Shown here in pieces: positions 50,411 to 59,050 of a stretch of 64,000 bases of DNA (its first letter is position 1; every line of letters begins with the position of its first letter). The notes beneath the pieces were generated by a model. It worked only from the letters and a program-made list of their open reading frames with translations. It did no database searches and was not told the origin of the DNA. This DNA is from Bacteroidota bacterium (lineage in GTDB: Bacteria; Bacteroidota; Bacteroidia; Chitinophagales; Chitinophagaceae): contig JAFAGR010000041.1 in the NCBI GenBank assembly GCA_023422565.1, positions 1 to 64,000 of the forward strand. Direction: 5' to 3'. The position numbers were made by a program, and so were the translations under genes.

Positions 50411-50737
50411 ATGAATGGCTACCACCAATACAAGCTGGCGATCGATGCATGCTTAAAGTGTGCCTCTCTTTGTAATTATTGTGCTTCATCCTGTACGAAG
50501 GAACCCGATGCTGCGCGATATGCAGACTGCGTTCAACACACTATGGAATGTGCGGTCATTTGTTATGCCACCGCAGAACTCATGAGCCTTAGAAGCAAGC
50601 ATATAAATGAGGTGGCAAAGTTTTGTGCCCGCATTTGCGATGTGTGTGCAGAACATTGTAGCCAGTTTGATGCAGAGCATTGCCAGGAATGCGCGGTGGC
50701 GTGCACAAAATGTGCGGAGGCCTGCGAAGTGCTTTAA
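50411..50737 (+). CDS. Cys-rich four-helix-bundle copper-storage-like protein
   Basis: 108 residues from the ATG at 50411 (an earlier in-frame ATG at 50372 would add an uncharacteristic N-terminus). Dense CxxxC/CxxC pattern: AIDACLKCASLCNYCASSC, ARYADCVQHTMECAVICYAT, FCARICDVCAEHCSQFD and HCQECAVACTKCAEACEVL, matching the DUF326/Csp1 copper-storage bundle that holds Cu(I) ions on Cys residues. No signal peptide, so a cytoplasmic Csp3-like version. Its stop overlaps the recX end by 4 nt. Confidence 0.85.
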   Translation: MNGYHQYKLAIDACLKCASLCNYCASSCTKEPDAARYADCVQHTMECAVICYATAELMSLRSKHINEVAKFCARICDVCAEHCSQFDAEHCQECAVACTKCAEACEVL

Positions 50738-51207
50738 TGTTTTTCAAAAGCGTTTTTAACCACCTCTCTTACCAGGTCAGTTTCATAGCCTTTTTGCATC
50801 AGGTAACGTGTGAGCGCAGCACGTTTTTTAAAGATGTTTCCTTTTATAGTAGGTGCTTTCTTAGCTGACAGGCTTTCCAGGGTTAGGCTGTAGTCTTCAT
50901 CGTTAATAGAGTGCAGCGCTTTGCGAATGCAGTATTCGCTCAGGTTGCGGGTTTTTAGTTCATGTTTTATCTTAATTCTGCCCCACTGTTTCATTCTGAA
51001 CTTACCCCCTGCGAATGCAATTGCGAATCGTTCTTCATTTAAGAAATTATCCCTGATAAGTTCAGAAAGAAGTTCCTCTACTTCGGAAGTGCGCAATCCC
51101 ATATCATACAACCGGCCTTTCACTTCACTGTGGCATCGCTCCTGGTAAGCGCAATAGTTCTGAATTTTTTTTCGGGCCGCATCCACGCCAATGTTTAGTT
51201 TCTCCAT
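50734..51207 (-). CDS. recX: RecX regulatory protein
   Basis: 157 residues from MEKLNIGVDAARKKIQNYCA, the preferred start (a longer form overlaps the protease gene). Family features: RCHSEVKGRLYDMGLRTSEV-EELL, FLNEERFAIAFAGGKFRMKQWG and the repeated YxxALTRYLMQKGYETDLVREVV-like end. RecX modulates RecA filaments. Unusually it is not next to recA but ends the operon with the zinc-ribbon protease and YbjN-like protein (3-bp gap). Confidence 0.85.
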   Translation of the reverse strand: MEKLNIGVDAARKKIQNYCAYQERCHSEVKGRLYDMGLRTSEVEELLSELIRDNFLNEERFAIAFAGGKFRMKQWGRIKIKHELKTRNLSEYCIRKALHSINDEDYSLTLESLSAKKAPTIKGNIFKKRAALTRYLMQKGYETDLVREVVKNAFEKH

Positions 51208-51209
51208 GG

Positions 51210-52310
51210 TTACTCCACTAATCTGTCTACACATCCAAAATTCTCTTTCAGCATTCTGTCGTATTTATCGGCAAGAGTGAAGAGGGTTTGAAATGTTTCC
51301 TTTCCTTTCTCATGTGTAAGATCAAGATCATAACTCATACAACTAAGCACAATATCCTGCCCTGAACAGCTAAGCACCATTGAATTGAGATTGAAGTTTT
51401 CTTCCAGCAGAAACTGGTAAAGTGGTTTTATTTGCGCGGGATCTTGCGGCAACTGGCAGAGAAAAGCATCGCCGGCAATAAAATAATTTTCGGGATTGTA
51501 GGAGATCTTTATTTGTTCCTGGCCTTCCTGCACTTCCCAGTTGTTAACCCCGTTTCTGGCAAGCCTCGGATCTTTTCCAAGGTCGCTTAAGATCGCTTCG
51601 ATAGTTCGTGCCACGCCGGTTGGTTCCGGTTGTTTATCTGGCATTTCAGGAAGGTCGACCTCGGTGCCGCAATTCGGGCAGTACTTTCCCATATCTATGT
51701 TGGAAGAAGTGATAAGAAAATCGCAGGCCTTGCAACGGGAACTCACCTTTCCATAATGCGGCTTGTACAATTCGAGTGCTATTCTCAGGTAACTCACCGG
51801 TAAAGCAAACCCAAGGTTATCGCCGCCGCGGATTATAAAGGAGTTAACCCCGATGATATCGCCGGCAGAGTTAACCAGCGGACCGCCGCTGTTGCCCGGG
51901 TTTATCGCCGCATCTATCTGAATGTATTTTAAACCATTCCTTATCCTGTCAACCTTGCTTATCACGCCCTGCGTGGCAGTATAGTTAAGGCCGAACGGGT
52001 GGCCGATGGCGAGCACTTCGTCTCCGTCTTTTAAAGTTTCATAATTTCCAAGAGATACGTCCGTAAGTTCCGTGCCGGCGGGCGGTTCAATAAACGCGAG
52101 GTCGTGCTTCTCATCCGTATACCAAACCCGGCTGAATGTTTTTGGAAATGTCAATCCTTTTATGGTCACTTCCGGAGAGTGGCCGACCACATGCTGGTTG
52201 GTGATGATCAGCTTAAATTCTTTCAGATAGAATCCTGTGCCGTTGCCCGTGGCAGCAGAAATCTGAATGATGGCCTTCCTGTATTTTTCTATGATCTCCT
52301 GAATGAGCAT
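51210..52310 (-). CDS. cytoplasmic trypsin-like serine protease with zinc ribbon and YbjN-like tail
   Basis: 366 residues, no signal peptide. Protease domain ~20-170 with His40 (IITNQHVVGHSPE), Asp70 (KHDLAFIEPP) and Ser141 (INPGNSGGPLVN), a complete HtrA-like triad, plus PDZ-free C-terminal half. Then a CxxC...CxxC zinc ribbon (RCKACDFLITSS, KYCPNCGTEV; ~193-215), and after ~260 a YbjN-like region containing LLEENFNLNSMVLSCSGQDI and QTLFTLADKYDRML. Similar text occurs in the upstream gene. The set without a signal peptide suggests an internal, sensor-controlled protease. Confidence 0.75.
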   Translation of the reverse strand: MLIQEIIEKYRKAIIQISAATGNGTGFYLKEFKLIITNQHVVGHSPEVTIKGLTFPKTFSRVWYTDEKHDLAFIEPPAGTELTDVSLGNYETLKDGDEVLAIGHPFGLNYTATQGVISKVDRIRNGLKYIQIDAAINPGNSGGPLVNSAGDIIGVNSFIIRGGDNLGFALPVSYLRIALELYKPHYGKVSSRCKACDFLITSSNIDMGKYCPNCGTEVDLPEMPDKQPEPTGVARTIEAILSDLGKDPRLARNGVNNWEVQEGQEQIKISYNPENYFIAGDAFLCQLPQDPAQIKPLYQFLLEENFNLNSMVLSCSGQDIVLSCMSYDLDLTHEKGKETFQTLFTLADKYDRMLKENFGCVDRLVE

Positions 52311-52313
52311 TCC

Positions 52314-53639
52314 CTAAAGTTTATTGTCGAAGTTTATTTCAGCTATCATACCTATAAAACTTATGTTGAACTGAAGCACATCGCTGTATTCCAGTTTCTC
52401 CCTCGGGAAGGTAAGTGAAGGATATTTGCCACGCCAACGTTTCACAATTCGGCTCATCTCCTGTTCGAGCGCCTCGATATGGAATCTTTTGGTTGCGGGA
52501 TCATAAAGCGTGTATGCGTAACCGATAGCAAGGAAATAATCCGGGTAATTTACTTCCATGAACACCTGGATCATCTCGGTTAAGGGCCTCGGCAGGCTAT
52601 ATGCGTATTGTGGATAGGTTAATGCATATTCCAAAATTTGGGAGGCGATGGATGGATAATTATTTTGTTTATACCATTCCATGCTTTTTTGTGAGCCCCG
52701 AATGGAATCTATTACCGTGGAGTGACTTTTAGGCTGGCGTATGGAAAAACAGGAGGTGCTTCTAAAAAGATATCGGAACACTTCTTCTTTTTCCATCGCA
52801 GCGATCTTCTCCAACGCCTTTACCATCGCGCGGTTTTTTTCCACTGCACTTGCTCCGTCTTTTTTAAAATAAACAGCCTGCGCTTTCTCCAACTCATTCA
52901 TCAGCCTTCCTTCAGGCGTAACTAAAAAATCTATCCTGAAAATTACAGAGAGCAGCAGGTAGGAGATTCCACCTGCATATTTTTCATCATCCAGCTTCTT
53001 TACTGCATCAAGCGTTTCCGTCAACCACCTTCTGAAAAAACGGAATTTCGTTTCCTTTTCAGTGTCCGGCAAGTCTTCAATGTGGTCACTATCTATTCGT
53101 TCCACCGAATGAAAATCCTGAACGAGCAAATCGTCTTGCTTATCCGCCACCACAGCAAGTTCTTTTAAGGCGTAATACATTTTATTGGGGTTCGCACTAC
53201 TTGTGTCTGACTCGAGTTGCATATACAGCTTGTCTTTACTTAATGAATACCTGCTGTAATACAAATGAAAATTTTGTTCAAGAAGCCTGCGCATTACCGG
53301 TACGGAGGCAAGAGCCATTTTTGCGAGCACAACACGCGCCTGTATTGTTTTTTCATTACCCGTTCCCCGGATCACTTTTGAACCCTGGTAAATTTCGAAC
53401 CTGAAGTTTTGCCCTTCCTTTGTGAATGAAACATTATTCACGGTATCGTCTTTCAGGTATTTGAAAAATGATTGCAGGCTCTCTATATATTTTCCCTCTT
53501 TAAATAAATATTCGGCATCTTCCCAATCCCGGGTTTTAGCCACAGACTTATTGTTATCGCTATATCGACCCATAGGCGTTGTGTTACGTTCCGCCTGGGG
53601 CCCCGGTGGCCATTTAAACAAATTTTTTAATAATCCCAT
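52314..53639 (-). CDS. YbjN-like hypothetical protein of the protease operon
   Basis: 441 residues, no signal peptide. Begins with a polar segment (MGLLKNLFKWPPGPQAERNT), then RDWEDAEYLFKEGKYIESLQ-SFFKYL, and a YbjN-type block VLAKMALASVPVMRRLLEQN and FHLYYSRYSLSKDKLYMQLE that is similar in pattern to the end of the adjacent protease (LLExNFxL...). The C-terminal half is helical, with EKEEVFRYLFRSTSCFSIRQ. The function is not recognised. Three bp before the protease start, so co-transcribed. First gene of the operon. Confidence 0.6.
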   Translation of the reverse strand: MGLLKNLFKWPPGPQAERNTTPMGRYSDNNKSVAKTRDWEDAEYLFKEGKYIESLQSFFKYLKDDTVNNVSFTKEGQNFRFEIYQGSKVIRGTGNEKTIQARVVLAKMALASVPVMRRLLEQNFHLYYSRYSLSKDKLYMQLESDTSSANPNKMYYALKELAVVADKQDDLLVQDFHSVERIDSDHIEDLPDTEKETKFRFFRRWLTETLDAVKKLDDEKYAGGISYLLLSVIFRIDFLVTPEGRLMNELEKAQAVYFKKDGASAVEKNRAMVKALEKIAAMEKEEVFRYLFRSTSCFSIRQPKSHSTVIDSIRGSQKSMEWYKQNNYPSIASQILEYALTYPQYAYSLPRPLTEMIQVFMEVNYPDYFLAIGYAYTLYDPATKRFHIEALEQEMSRIVKRWRGKYPSLTFPREKLEYSDVLQFNISFIGMIAEINFDNKL

Positions 53640-53782
53640 TTATTAGCGCGCTGATCTTCTTTTCAAATTTAGTTAATTGTGTTGCTGCAAATGCCACGCC
53701 TGTTAAGCATGTTTTACTTTATAAAAGGAAGTAAATGAATTTACAGCTCAAAAAATTAAGGTGGCAAATAATTGCAGTAACT

Positions 53783-53790
53783 TATCTTTG
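53783..53790 (+). promoter_or_regulatory. -7-like element (TATCTTTG) before dnaN
   Basis: TATCTTTG matches TAnnTTTG, 18 nt before the dnaN ATG at 53809. Confidence 0.5.
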
Positions 53791-53808
53791 AAACTCTAAA
53801 AAATCCAT

Positions 53809-54924
53809 ATGAAGTTTATCGTTTCTTCTTCCGCATTATTGAAACAGTTGCAGCAGATCAGTGGCGTAATTAATGCCAATACGGTTTTGCCGATACTGGA
53901 AGATTTTCTGTTTGAAATTGAAAAAGGAAGATTAACCGTTGTGGCAACCGATCTTGAAACAGTGATGAAGATTCACATGGATATTGAGGCGAAGGACTCC
54001 GGCCGGGTGTGCATTCCTGCAAAGATCCTGATGGATTCACTGAAAAATATACCGGAGCAGCCGCTCGCGTTTAATGTGGACAAGAATTTTAGTGTGGAGC
54101 TTACCAGCAGCAACGGTAAGTATAAAGTGATGGGAGAAAATCCCGATAACTTTCCGAAAGAGCCAACTGCAGACGATGCCAATGAGTTTACCATGAGCTC
54201 AACGGCCTTGGTTACTGCAATTAATAAATCCGTTTTTGCGGTAAGTAATGACGACCTGCGCCCTGCCATGACGGGGGTTTTCTTTGAGCTGGATAAAAAA
54301 AGCATGTCCTTCGTGGCTACGGATGCCCATAGGCTGGTACGTTACACCCGTACGGATGTTTCATGCCCGAAAACAGATTCATTTATTGTGCCACGCAAGC
54401 CTTTGTCTTTATTGAAGGCTGCGCTGCCAGACAACGATGACGAACTGGTTTTGTGTTATAACAACAATCACTTCTTTGTTAAGCACGGCAGTACCGAGCT
54501 TGTTTGCCGGTTGATTGATGCGAGATTCCCGGATTATAAGGTTGTTATTCCTACAGATAATCCCTATAAACTTATCGTGAACCGAACGGAGTTTCAAAAT
54601 GCCCTTCGCCGGGTAAGTATCTTTAGTAATAAGAGTACAAACCAGGTGGCCCTCACCATAAGCGGTAGCAAACTTCAACTTGCTGCCCAAGACGTGGATT
54701 TTAGTTTTGAAGGAAATGAAAGCATGAGTTGCCAGTATGATGGCGAGGATATGCAGATTGCTTTCAACGCAAAATTTCTTATCGAAATGCTCAGCGGCGC
54801 CGAAACGGAAGACGTAGTAATGGAACTGAGCACCTCCACTAAGGCCGGAATCATTAAGCCTACTGAGCAGGGAGAGGGTGAAAACCTACTCATGCTGGTG
54901 ATGCCGCTTATGCTTAACAACTAG
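53809..54924 (+). CDS. dnaN: DNA polymerase III beta sliding clamp
   Basis: 371 residues, three-domain clamp. Recognisable text: MKFIVSSSALLKQLQQISGV, VVATDLETVMKIHMDIEAKD, FVATDAHRLVRYTRTDVSCP (the ATDxHRL box), NAKFLIEMLSGAETEDVVME and the terminal NLLMLVMPLMLNN (L-M-P pattern). Tethers replicative polymerase to DNA. Monocistronic with its own promoter-like element. Confidence 0.95.
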   Translation: MKFIVSSSALLKQLQQISGVINANTVLPILEDFLFEIEKGRLTVVATDLETVMKIHMDIEAKDSGRVCIPAKILMDSLKNIPEQPLAFNVDKNFSVELTSSNGKYKVMGENPDNFPKEPTADDANEFTMSSTALVTAINKSVFAVSNDDLRPAMTGVFFELDKKSMSFVATDAHRLVRYTRTDVSCPKTDSFIVPRKPLSLLKAALPDNDDELVLCYNNNHFFVKHGSTELVCRLIDARFPDYKVVIPTDNPYKLIVNRTEFQNALRRVSIFSNKSTNQVALTISGSKLQLAAQDVDFSFEGNESMSCQYDGEDMQIAFNAKFLIEMLSGAETEDVVMELSTSTKAGIIKPTEQGEGENLLMLVMPLMLNN

Positions 54925-55063
54925 GCAGACGGTTGAGAAAGTTTCCCTTTTTATAGAACTTCTTCTACATACTTAACTCACGGGTATTCATTATCAATAT
55001 ACTCGTGGTTGGCATTATTTTTACTGTGTTTGAGGTATTATTCCACACTTCAAATTTCAAACA

Positions 55064-55282
55064 ATGCCAGAAGAATCAAACCAGCCCGTATCAGGTAAAT
55101 CAAGGAGAGGATTTGCCTCTATGGATGCCGCCCGTCAAAGAGAAATTTCATCAAAAGGAGGAAAAGCCGCGCATATGTCTGGCCATGCTCATGAGTTCGA
55201 TTCACGCGAGGCTCGCGAAGCAGGCCGTAAAGGGGGCGAGGCCAGAAGCCAAAATCGCCGGAACAGGGAAATGAACATGTAA
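55064..55282 (+). CDS. KGG-repeat (GsiB-like) stress protein
   Basis: 72 residues, Gly/Lys/Glu-rich. Shows GFASMDAARQREISSKGGKA and AREAGRKGGEARSQNRRNRE, the KGG repeat (Con-10/GsiB) associated with stress and desiccation tolerance. No signal peptide. Intergenic sequence to the next feature is short. Confidence 0.8.
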   Translation: MPEESNQPVSGKSRRGFASMDAARQREISSKGGKAAHMSGHAHEFDSREAREAGRKGGEARSQNRRNREMNM

Positions 55283-55307
55283 GGACGGATCATCTAACTT
55301 TATTTAT

Positions 55308-55435
55308 GGGGACGCCTTAGTGTGAACCTCAACAAACCTATGTTTGTCGCGGGCCCCAACCGCTCGAAGCCATTCCTGTTCTATCATTGCACTACTTTAG
55401 TTGGGGCGTGTTCCTTGAGCGAAAACCGCGTCCCC
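55308..55435 (+). ncRNA. candidate structured RNA with pseudoknot
   Basis: The element is enclosed by GGGGACGC (55308-55315) and GCGTCCCC (55428-55435). Inside are a small hairpin ACAAAC-ctat-GTTTGT (55332-55347) and a long-range helix GCCCCAAC (55353-55360) / GTTGGGGC (55400-55407). CGCTCGAAG (55361-55369) can pair with CTTGAGCG (55414-55421, one bulge), crossing the previous helix as an H-type pseudoknot. No open gene explains it on either strand. I do not recognise tmRNA, SRP RNA or RNase P motifs. The strand is uncertain. Confidence 0.4.
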
Positions 55436-55612
55436 TTAGGCGAATAACCTCCTTGAGCGTGCTGTTCTCATATTACGCTGGATATTCCACAATTCGGCTG
55501 CACTAAATACTTTGGCCATTTTGCGGTCAACAACTTCCTTTACAGTTTCAGTTAACGTTTTCATTTCTTCCCTGTTTAAGGCTACCAAAAATTGATTGTT
55601 TTGCGTTTTCAT
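55436..55612 (-). CDS. small hypothetical protein
   Basis: 58 residues from MKTQNNQFLVALNREEMKTL; the longer frame adds a hydrophobic-only start. Mostly helical and charged (TETVKEVVDRKMAKVFSAAE, LWNIQRNMRTARSRRLFA). Resembles a small regulator or phage/plasmid-type helix-turn-helix fragment; DNA binding is conceivable but no motif is certain. Its stop lies directly at the end of the structured element. Upstream sequence 55613-55863 has no gene. Confidence 0.4.
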   Translation of the reverse strand: MKTQNNQFLVALNREEMKTLTETVKEVVDRKMAKVFSAAELWNIQRNMRTARSRRLFA

Positions 55613-55863
55613 TGCTGTGATTTTTATTTGTTTGATTTGATAACACAAATATAGAAGGTTATTTAGTACTATACAAAACATAGTACTGGTTATTTAATGG
55701 TAACTGGCGATATTTTTTACGTAGAATGCAGTACAGGTAAGGGTTTGAATAAATGAAACCCTTTTTTGAGCAAAATGACAAGCGGTTATTAGGCTTGATG
55801 AATGACGGGGATTTGTTTGAATTGCGGGAATTTTGGTTGACCTTCGCCTTCTAAACCGGTAAA

Positions 55864-56289
55864 ATTCTGGAAACAGTAGTCTTAAAAACCTTCGACAATT
55901 ACTTTAGCGCAAACATTTTGTTATCGCGACTGGAGGCCAACGGGGTGAGGGCATACCTTCACGATGAAAATACCGTAACGATCGGTCCTTTTTTTGGCAA
56001 TGCCATTGGTTTTATTAAAGTGGTGGTGGCCAGGCCGGATGCGGAAGCAGCCCTCGAATTATTAAATCAGTTTCAAAGAGATGAAAATCGGGAAGCCATT
56101 TGCCCCCAATGCGGCTCAACGGGCTTTCTTCCCACCGCCAGCCAGTCGGGTACAAATAAAATAACTGCCATGCTTACCTGGCTATTTTCCAATTACGCGG
56201 TTGCCCCGGAAACGGTTTATGAGTGTGAAAGTTGCGGCTTTACTGCTTCGACTCCTCCTGATTTGGACGGCGAAAATTCTAACAGATGA
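55864..56289 (+). CDS. DUF2007 (putative signal-transducing) protein with uncommon start codon
   Basis: The conserved N-terminal segment (ETVVLKTFDNYFSANI, LLSRLEANGVRAYLHDEN) begins before the first TTG at 55918, and an in-frame TAA at 55852 limits the start to ATT (55864), CTG (55867) or TTG (55918). The family pattern continues TVTIGPFFGNAIGFIKVVVA, then a zinc ribbon CPQCGSTGF...CESCGFT. DUF2007 is a small fold proposed as signal-transducing; no function established. It overlaps kdsB by 4 nt. Confidence 0.6.
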   Translation: MLETVVLKTFDNYFSANILLSRLEANGVRAYLHDENTVTIGPFFGNAIGFIKVVVARPDAEAALELLNQFQRDENREAICPQCGSTGFLPTASQSGTNKITAMLTWLFSNYAVAPETVYECESCGFTASTPPDLDGENSNR

Positions 56290-57020
56290 AAAAGATCGCC
56301 ATGATCCCGGCCCGGTATGCAGCCACCCGGTTCCCCTATAAATTAATGCAACGGCTTGGAGAAAAAACTGTGATCAGGCATACTTATGAAAACACAGTGG
56401 CCACAAATTTATTTGATGAAGTTTATGTGGTTACTGATAGCGATATCATTTATGAAGAGATCACGCAAAATGGTGGAAGGGCAATAATGAGTATTGCGCA
56501 ACATGAAAGCGGGAGCGACCGTATAGCCGAGGCTGTAGAAAAGATTAATACAGATATAATATTAAATGTACAAGGCGACGAACCTTTCGTAAGCCGCGAG
56601 CCCCTGAAAAAATTATTGGATGTATTTGATGATGCTTCCGTGAAAGTAGCTTCTATTATGAAGCCTTTTTATGATCATCAAAGAGCGCAGAATTCTAACA
56701 TAGTTAAGGTGGTGGTAGACGGACTAAACAATTCCCTTCTTTTCAGCCGAAGCGCAATTCCTTTTCATCGCGATAAAGATGTACCTGTAACATACTTCGA
56801 GCATATCGGCGTGTATGCATTCAGGAAGGAAGCCTTGATGCAATTCACAAAATGGCAACCCACCACGCTTGAAATTAAGGAGAAGATCGAATGTCTTCGT
56901 TACCTCGAACACGGAATTGCGCTTAGAATGGTGGAAACAGATTCGGAAATGGTAAAGATTGATGTTCCGGAAGATATGGATGCGGCAAGAGAGTACCTTA
57001 AAACTTATTCAGCAAAATAA
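56286..57020 (+). CDS. kdsB: CMP-KDO synthetase KdsB
   Basis: 244 residues. MKKIAMIPARYAATRFPYKL (nucleotidyltransferase P-loop), IILNVQGDEPFVSREPLKKL (NVQGDEP), VPVTYFEHIGVYAFRKEALM and ALRMVETDSEMVKIDVPEDM. Activates KDO with CTP for the LPS inner core. Consistent with the LPS genes elsewhere (lptB). Starts with an ATGA overlap with the DUF2007 gene. Confidence 0.9.
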   Translation: MKKIAMIPARYAATRFPYKLMQRLGEKTVIRHTYENTVATNLFDEVYVVTDSDIIYEEITQNGGRAIMSIAQHESGSDRIAEAVEKINTDIILNVQGDEPFVSREPLKKLLDVFDDASVKVASIMKPFYDHQRAQNSNIVKVVVDGLNNSLLFSRSAIPFHRDKDVPVTYFEHIGVYAFRKEALMQFTKWQPTTLEIKEKIECLRYLEHGIALRMVETDSEMVKIDVPEDMDAAREYLKTYSAK

Positions 57021-57037
57021 TATTTCAACCAACAGCA

Positions 57038-57487
57038 ATGGAGAATCTTTTTGACCGCGAAGTTTACAACACAATCATAAACAGAATTGAATCCCTCACG
57101 CCAAACAGCGCGGCGAAGTGGGGGAAAATGAATGTTTCTCAAATGCTTGCTCATTGCGCCGTAGCATTCGGTGTGCCCTTATCTGATAAAAAACTTAAGG
57201 GGAATTTTTTGATGCGGCTTATTGGACCGCTGTTTAAAAAACAGCTTTATGATGATACGCCCTGGAAGCAAAATCTTCCTACCGCACCCAACTTTAAAAT
57301 TGCCGATGAAAGAAATTTTGAAACTGAAAAACAAAAACTGATTTCCCTTGTTAACCGGTTTTTTTCAGCCGGGCAGGACGGCATAAGCAAATTTCCTCAT
57401 CCCATCTTTGGACATTTTACTCCGCAGCAATGGGGGCAAAGCATGTATAAACATTTGGATCATCACCTCAGGCAATTCGGAGGATAG
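57038..57487 (+). CDS. DUF1569/DinB-like protein
   Basis: 149 residues. Shows LTPNSAAKWGKMNVSQMLAH-CAVAF and QDGISKFPHPIFGHFTPQQW-GQSMYKHLDHHLRQFG, the DinB-superfamily pattern with the His-x3-His end (metal site) characteristic of DUF1569. Seventeen bp after kdsB. Function of the family is unknown. Confidence 0.75.
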   Translation: MENLFDREVYNTIINRIESLTPNSAAKWGKMNVSQMLAHCAVAFGVPLSDKKLKGNFLMRLIGPLFKKQLYDDTPWKQNLPTAPNFKIADERNFETEKQKLISLVNRFFSAGQDGISKFPHPIFGHFTPQQWGQSMYKHLDHHLRQFGG

Positions 57488-57557
57488 CTATTGCATTGGC
57501 TGTAACAATGAATGCCAGCTGATTCAGTTGCCACAGAATAAACCCCACAAAGACATT

Positions 57558-57884
57558 TTAATTCTGCGGCAGAAAATCTGCAAAGCAATATGGATCAATA
57601 GAAGCATTAAGGTTTATGTCGCATGGCCCGGAAGCCATTTCAAGGGCAAGCACGTGTTTGCATTCCCTCATTTGCCAAAGAAATATTTTTTCGGAAGAGT
57701 TGTTTATTGCAAATACTTCCGGCAACATGTCTTTCAACAGACCGTTCCAGCAGGCCTCCTTAAATTTATCTTGCTGCGATAAACCTTTTGCGTTTTCTGT
57801 AGAATCCTTTTCAGCATACGGACGTTGGGCAAAGCCGCTGCCGGTTACGAGCAGGATCTCTTGTTGTGTGGATTCGTTTGCCAT
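57558..57884 (-). CDS. hypothetical protein
   Basis: 108 residues from MANESTQQEILLVTGSGFAQ. A small globular protein: EACWNGLLKDMLPEVFAIN, NSSEKIFLWQMRECKHVLAL, then EMASGPCDINLNASIDPYC. No family recognised. Convergent with the DUF1569 gene, with a 70-bp gap. Possibly a real gene, as codon use and length are plausible, but unsupported by any motif. Confidence 0.5.
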   Translation of the reverse strand: MANESTQQEILLVTGSGFAQRPYAEKDSTENAKGLSQQDKFKEACWNGLLKDMLPEVFAINNSSEKIFLWQMRECKHVLALEMASGPCDINLNASIDPYCFADFLPQN

Positions 57885-57978
57885 GATCAAGGGTTTTGTC
57901 CCATTCTCTTAGACTCATAAACGAACCAAAAGGCATTTTCAGTATGCAGTATTTTTTGTTAAGGTTGTCAAATTCATG

Positions 57979-58362
57979 CTATGCCCAGCTTTGCACATGT
58001 TTAACAATTACGCAGCGGCCATCTTCGCGCCTGTGAAAACCATGATCGTAGCAAAAAATAAACTCGCGGCCTCGCCTGCAATTTGCCCTGTGCGTAAAAA
58101 ACTGCAACCTATATCCCCTGTTAATGATCTTCTGAAAAGGAACATCAGAAACTCTGCCAGCGGGGCCCGCCAGCTCTGCCAGGATACGCCTGTTTTTTCC
58201 CAAAGCATTGTTGATGTTTCGGATCAGGTTATTCCGCTCTGCATGCAGGCGGTTGTTATAGCTATTCCGGCAATTTTCATCACAAAATTTTTTATCGGTT
58301 CTTCCTTTTATTAACCGGTTACAGTTTATGCAGCTCTTCTTTTGCAAATAATTTATTTCCAT
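57979..58362 (-). CDS. zinc-ribbon protein (Cys-rich N-terminus)
   Basis: 127 residues from the ATG giving MEINYLQKKSCINCNRLIKG (a longer hydrophobic form starts at 58443). CxxC..CDENC zinc ribbon followed by NSYNNRLHAERNNLIRNINN, then helical NNALGKNRRILAELAGP and later FCYDHGFHRREDG. This pattern, short N-terminal Zn ribbon plus conserved C-terminus with FxYFT...FCYxxG, is common in the phylum; function unknown. Confidence 0.6.
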   Translation of the reverse strand: MEINYLQKKSCINCNRLIKGRTDKKFCDENCRNSYNNRLHAERNNLIRNINNALGKNRRILAELAGPAGRVSDVPFQKIINRGYRLQFFTHRANCRRGREFIFCYDHGFHRREDGRCVIVKHVQSWA

Positions 58363-58544
58363 ACGGTAGACTTTTAGATCACTAAAATAAAAAGCTACCG
58401 TTCTGCATACAATAACCCAAAGAGGGAAAAAAATTGCAATCATTTACATGCGGATATAAACGGATAACATTCGGATAACAACTACCGGGCGTGTTTTATT
58501 TGCATTACAAATTGAACGCATTATATAATTAAACAAACATTATT

Positions 58545-58889
58545 ATGTACGCATTAAGAAACAGGGTGCAGTTGATCGGAAACCTCGGTAACGCACCGGA
58601 AGTAAAACAAACAGAAACCGGTAAAAAGCTTGCGCGTTTTTCTGTGGCAACAAACGAAAGTTACAAAAACAGCAATGGCGAAAAGGTCACGGACACGCAA
58701 TGGCACAATCTTGTGGCCTGGGGAAAAGTGGCCGATGTGGCGGAAAAATTTCTTGAAAAAGGAACAGAGGTGGTGGTGGAAGGAAAGCTGGTTAACCGGA
58801 ACTACACCGATAAAGAAGGCATTAAGAAATACATTACAGAGATCCATGTGAACGAGCTTTTACTCGTAGGTTCAAAAGCGTCTTCGTGA
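58545..58889 (+). CDS. ssb: single-stranded DNA-binding protein
   Basis: 114 residues, an OB-fold protein: MYALRNRVQLIGNLGNAPEV, LARFSVATNESYKNSNGEKV, TDTQWHNLVAWGKVADVAEK (W-H-x-x-x-W), LEKGTEVVVEGKLVNRNYTD. Short, without the acidic C-terminal tail of E. coli SSB (ends VNELLLVGSKASS). It could be a small SSB paralogue or the main one; the missing tail would affect partner binding. Confidence 0.85.
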   Translation: MYALRNRVQLIGNLGNAPEVKQTETGKKLARFSVATNESYKNSNGEKVTDTQWHNLVAWGKVADVAEKFLEKGTEVVVEGKLVNRNYTDKEGIKKYITEIHVNELLLVGSKASS

Positions 58890-58904
58890 TTCGTGGCTTG
58901 AAAC

Positions 58905-58940
58905 AGGCGTGGGGATTCTTCCCTGCGCCTCTTTTTATTT
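58905..58940 (+). terminator. terminator of ssb
   Basis: AGGCGTGGG-gattctt-CCCTGCGCCT stem followed by CTTTTTATTT, right after the ssb stop. Confidence 0.65.
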
Positions 58941-59050
58941 TACAGAATAGATGGCGATGCGGCATTTTGCACATACGCTAAAACTTGAGTGCTTTTCCGC
59001 CAAAGGCGGATACCGCAGCATAGTGTATAATTTAAAATGAGTTTGGCGAA

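Noticed and set aside
55308..55435. A known RNA such as tmRNA, SRP or 6S
   Set aside because: The CAGGTCC-GGAAGG-type SRP motif, tmRNA tag-coding region and RNase P conserved bases are not seen.
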